A stretch of DNA of 42,692 nucleotides from a virus: positions 1 through 42,692 of the IMG/VR virus record IMGVR_UViG_3300041809_002378. The stretch is one strand, 5' to 3'. The position numbers and the translations under genes were made by a program. Shown piece after piece: positions 40,086 through 42,692 of this stretch (its first letter is position 1; each line of letters begins with the position of its first letter). The notes beneath the pieces were generated by a model. That model was not told where the DNA came from. It was given only the letters and a program-made list of their open reading frames with translations, and searched no databases.

Positions 40086-41093
40086 ATGTCCATCGTCACG
40101 CTGCATACCGGCCGCCGCGTCGCCACGGGCCTGGTGCGCTCAAGCCGCGCGGCGCTTTCTGCCGCCTGGAATCCGTTCGGACACGGCAGCCGCGTGAAGG
40201 CGTTGCCGGCGGCGCCGGCGACGATCATCAACTCGGCCGGCGTCGTCCTGGACCCGTACGGCAACAGCGACATTCCCGACCCGCGGGACACGAGCTACCC
40301 GGGCGATCCTGTGGGCAATTGCACCTGCGCCGCGATAGCCACGATCCTGGTGGCGCTCTCGCAGGTGACCGGGCTGGCCGGCGGCCAGTTGAATCTACTG
40401 GCCTCGATGGTCGTCCAGTGGTGGCAAACCAACAATCCCCAATGCGACATCCTCCACGCGCTGGAGATGCTGCAAACGGTGCCCATGGTGGACGCCAAGG
40501 GAAACCCCTACACCATCGGCGCGAGCGGCGTCATCGACTGGAGCAACTACGAGGTCGTGCAGCAATCTCTGAACCTGTTCAAGGCCATCGACAACGGCCT
40601 GGATTCCAGCCCGCTGCAGGCGGCCGTGGGCAACTCGGACGGTTTTATCGTCGCGGGCGTCACGAAGCCCCTGAGCAATTACGATCACTCGACGCCCACC
40701 CTCGACGTCGGCGAGGCCGGGGCGATCGCCGACGCCTGGAAGGTCGCGCTGGACACGAACAAGATCAACGCCACCGAGCCGGTCATCGGCATGGCCACCT
40801 GGGGAGTGAAGGGCATCGTCGAATTCGAGAGCTATGTGAATATGAACGGGGAGGCCCATGTGATCCTCACCAGCACGGCCCGCGGCGATTCGGCCGCGTG
40901 GAACCCCGTGGCGGAGAGCGATTTTACCGATCTGACGGGCGAGCCGCCGTCGGCCGACGAGCCCACGCCGGCCCAAAAGCTGCCGACGCAGCGGGCCATC
41001 GAGGTGGCGCGGCGGGCCGCGCGGCACTACCGCCGCGATCCGGCCCACGTCCTGCAAGTGCTCGAGCGGCTGGAAAGCGCGTTTCCCGAGTAA
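40086..41093 (+). CDS. Papain-like cysteine peptidase family protein
   Basis: 335 residues, ATG at 40086 after GGAGCAAAGCG. The protein resembles a group of phage and bacterial papain-like proteins that read 'D..GDC..A..AH....W' early and 'H....VGY' then 'TWG......F..Y..EA' later. Here these are GDPVGNCTCAAIATIL (Cys near residue 79), YDHSTPTLDVG (His near 200), and GMATWGVKGIVEFESYVNMNGEAHVIL (~240-265). The C-terminal ~60 residues (TQRAIEVARRAARHYRRDPAHVL) form a charged helical tail. It may degrade host proteins or peptide cross-links during entry or lysis. The substrate is not known, and activity rests on the three residues being the true triad. Confidence 0.5.
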   Translation: MSIVTLHTGRRVATGLVRSSRAALSAAWNPFGHGSRVKALPAAPATIINSAGVVLDPYGNSDIPDPRDTSYPGDPVGNCTCAAIATILVALSQVTGLAGGQLNLLASMVVQWWQTNNPQCDILHALEMLQTVPMVDAKGNPYTIGASGVIDWSNYEVVQQSLNLFKAIDNGLDSSPLQAAVGNSDGFIVAGVTKPLSNYDHSTPTLDVGEAGAIADAWKVALDTNKINATEPVIGMATWGVKGIVEFESYVNMNGEAHVILTSTARGDSAAWNPVAESDFTDLTGEPPSADEPTPAQKLPTQRAIEVARRAARHYRRDPAHVLQVLERLESAFPE

Positions 41094-41249
41094 GACGGAA
41101 GCCAGACGGCCATGGACCCACACCGATCACCACGGAGACACGGAGAGGGACGGCCTAGAACCAATCCCCAATCCCCAATCCCTAATCCCTTTGTTGAACA
41201 ACCCCCGCGGCGCGCGTCGCCGCCTTCCCCTTTTTTGGAGAGCATCGTC

Positions 41250-41621
41250 ATGAAGTTTCCCAGCGTCCTCTGTTTGGTCTGTCTGTTCATTGCCGCGGTC
41301 CTCTTGCCGCTGGCGTCGCACGCCGTGGCCGCCCAGCCGGCCTCCGCGTCGGTCTGCAATGCCTGTGCCGGCGGGGTCTGCCCGTTTTGCAACGTCTGTC
41401 CGCAGCGGGAAAAGATCGCCGTCCCGGCGACGGCCGAGGTGAAGTCCACTTGTGCAACGGTTGCGGCGACTCGTCCTACCGCCTCGGTGCGCGCGGGCGT
41501 GCAAGCGATCGTGGCCCGGGTGAGATCGCTTGTGCCCTCGCCCTTTGGGCGTCGATCCGCGATCTTGACTGGCCGGCTCTTGCCGAACCGTCCGCACCTG
41601 CTGCCGAGGCGGCGAACCTAA
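41250..41621 (+). CDS. Secreted cysteine-rich small protein, 123 aa
   Basis: ATG at 41250 after TTGGAGAGC. A signal peptide (MKFPSVLCLVCLFIAAVLLPLASHAVAA, residues 1-28) precedes a short cysteine cluster CNACAGGVCPFCNVC (residues ~36-50). The remainder is basic and arginine-rich (VRSLVPSPFGRRSA). Likely exported, with disulfides or bound metal. Its place between a peptidase and small membrane proteins suggests an envelope or lysis role, unproven. Confidence 0.6.
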   Translation: MKFPSVLCLVCLFIAAVLLPLASHAVAAQPASASVCNACAGGVCPFCNVCPQREKIAVPATAEVKSTCATVAATRPTASVRAGVQAIVARVRSLVPSPFGRRSAILTGRLLPNRPHLLPRRRT

Positions 41622-41680
41622 TACTTGGTTGCCGTTCGCGCCTCTGCGCCTTGGCGCCTTTGCGTGAGGAGTTTCGTGCC

Positions 41681-41848
41681 ATGACTTCCTTGCTCGTTTG
41701 CGGGGCGGTCGCGTTGGGCGCCTACTTGTTGGGCTACGACGACGGCAAGCGTCGAGGTCGCAACGACCTGGACAAGATCCTTGGCGACTTCGGCAAACTG
41801 GCCCGCGAGGTGGGCCGTCAACTGTTGGGAAAAGACGAATCGATATGA
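41681..41848 (+). CDS. Small membrane-anchored protein, 55 aa
   Basis: ATG at 41681. TGAGGAG at the very end of a reverse dispersed repeat (41637-41671) is the ribosome site. The peptide has one N-terminal membrane helix (MTSLLVCGAVALGAYLLGY) and a charged helical tail (DDGKRRGRNDLDKILGDFGK). Possible holin or holin partner by size and place. Confidence 0.55.
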   Translation: MTSLLVCGAVALGAYLLGYDDGKRRGRNDLDKILGDFGKLAREVGRQLLGKDESI

Positions 41849-41972
41849 CCACGGGGACACCGAGAACACGGAGACAAACCCGGGGGGGCGGAAGCCAAGT
41901 GCTTCTTTTCTCCGTGTTCTCTCGGGCACCGACCGCTTGCGGTTGGTCGCCGTGGTGAGTAAGGAGCGTCTC

Positions 41973-42296
41973 GTGCACGCCATACCGCAGAACGTCGATT
42001 GGAACGCGGTCTACGCGATCGGGGCCCTGGGGCTGGCGATCTGCGGGATGCTGGCCGGCATCGCCTGGCGGATGTCGCATCGCTTCACGCGGCTGGACGA
42101 CGGCGTGAGGCAGGTTTCCCGCGGGCAGCGGCGGGCCTGGCGGAAGATCCGCGAGCATGGGGAGCGTCTGCAAGCCCTGGAGCTTCGGCAGCCCGAGCCG
42201 CGGCCGCCGGTGGTGCAGGGACCGTGGACGAGCGGCTACGTCCAGGGCGACTTCAATCCGCTGGGCTGTGATCGCGCCCCCCCGTCGGGCGCGTGA
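41973..42296 (+). CDS. Membrane protein with coiled tail, 107 aa; holin-like candidate
   Basis: I choose the GTG at 41973, six bases after AAGGAG, over upstream GTGs at 41952 and 41955. Residues ~8-32 (DWNAVYAIGALGLAICGMLAGIAW) form one membrane helix, followed by a basic helix (RQVSRGQRRAWRKIREHGERL) and a proline-rich end. This layout is shared by small holins and spanin-like inner-membrane proteins. It directly precedes the spike gene. Confidence 0.55.
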   Translation: MHAIPQNVDWNAVYAIGALGLAICGMLAGIAWRMSHRFTRLDDGVRQVSRGQRRAWRKIREHGERLQALELRQPEPRPPVVQGPWTSGYVQGDFNPLGCDRAPPSGA

Positions 42297-42340
42297 GAAA
42301 AGAGGGATTTCGCTAACAGGAATTTAGGGGGACGCTGCGC

Positions 42341-42692
42341 ATGAAACCGAGATGGTCTTGCCTGGCTTTTGGACTTCTTGTGGCGGCCTGGCTGGCCGCC
42401 GGCTGCCGTGAATCCGCAACGCGGCCGCCGCGCCGGCTCGGGGCGGTGGTCACGCCGACCTACCTCGTGCCGGATCGGAATCTTTCCGACGTCCAGAGCC
42501 GTAGCGCCTCGCTGGCCAATCTGGGCGGCGTCAGCTCCGCGACCGTCTCGGGCAGCCTGTCCAGCTACTTCCTTTCGGCCGGCACGCCGGCCTTCGCCAC
42601 CACGGCCACGCTGGCAAACTACCCCACCACGGCCAGCGTGTCGGGGTCCCTTGCAAGCTATTTTCCTTCGTCGGGAACAACGGCCCTTGCGA
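42341..42692 (+). CDS. Tail spike/fibre, 5' part with lipoprotein signal
   Basis: ATG at 42341 after TAGGGGGAC. The first 21 residues (MKPRWSCLAFGLLVAAWLAA) plus Gly-Cys form a classical lipoprotein signal with lipobox LAAGC, so Cys22 would be lipidated and the protein anchored in a membrane. Next comes a ~35-residue linker and NLSDVQSRSASLANLGG, a phrase typical of the N-terminal part of phage tail fibres, then the stalk repeats. The frame runs off the end and continues at base 1 without interruption. A fibre with a lipoprotein signal is unusual; see findings. Confidence 0.7.
   Translation, partial: MKPRWSCLAFGLLVAAWLAAGCRESATRPPRRLGAVVTPTYLVPDRNLSDVQSRSASLANLGGVSSATVSGSLSSYFLSAGTPAFATTATLANYPTTASVSGSLASYFPSSGTTALA
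42596..42692. repeat. Terminal direct overlap, copy 2 (matches 1-97)
   Basis: Identical to bases 1-97, indicating a circular assembly of 42,595 bp. Confidence 0.9.

Overview
The window reads as the complete, circular genome of a temperate tailed phage (siphovirus morphology). The first 97 bases (1-97) are repeated exactly at the end (42596-42692). The last gene (42341 to the end) continues in frame into the first (1-2508), so the unit genome is 42,595 bp. The DNA is GC-rich. It carries several families of short dispersed repeats (ACGCAAAGGCGCAAAGG type, CACGGAGACACGGAG type, AAATCCCTAAATCCC type, GGCGGAGGGCGGAAGG type) of the kind seen between genes of large-genome environmental bacteria such as Planctomycetes. 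The host assignment is an inference from style only.

Layout. (1) 42341 through 1-3665: tail spike with a lipoprotein signal and a second virion-like protein. (2) 3829-9510: packaging region with a ParB-like domain cut off before its usual methylase half, a GpA-like large terminase, and a run of small genes including a GroES-type co-chaperonin. (3) 9627-17193: head module with connector, portal, a single 931-residue protease-scaffold-capsid polypeptide, decoration protein and head-tail joining proteins. A PRTase-HAD gene is inserted here between two terminators. (4) 17209-25806: tail module with tube, G/GT frameshift chaperones, 989-residue tape measure, and tail-tip and zinc proteins. (5) 25838-27336: secreted PLD-type nuclease, a 3' tRNA fragment that is a good attP candidate, and a small gene. 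(6) 27340-28630: a structured RNA region with a promoter, three large hairpin/terminator structures and two genes. (7) 28628-38134: zinc protein, DUF5131-like protein, a repeat-packed non-coding stretch, tyrosine integrase, CsrA, replication initiator with internal iterons, DNA-binding protein, D12 adenine methylase, and one long minus-strand gene. (8) 38510-42296: small genes, a YiiX/NlpC-like peptidase, a papain-like peptidase and small secreted or membrane proteins that probably form the lysis and envelope module.

How it may work together. Integrase plus the tRNA fragment indicates lysogeny. The initiator plus iterons gives a lambda-O-like origin. Terminase, portal, capsid and tail genes follow lambda-like order on the plus strand. 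The most unusual part is the region around 27.35-28.61 kb together with the phage CsrA at 32.1 kb. It holds a promoter-driven candidate structured RNA and two hairpins that expose paired GGA motifs, the sequence CsrA proteins recognise, just upstream of phage genes. This suggests, but does not prove, a phage-encoded post-transcriptional circuit.

Limits. All functions are read by eye from translated motifs and gene order. No alignment, profile search or folding program was run.
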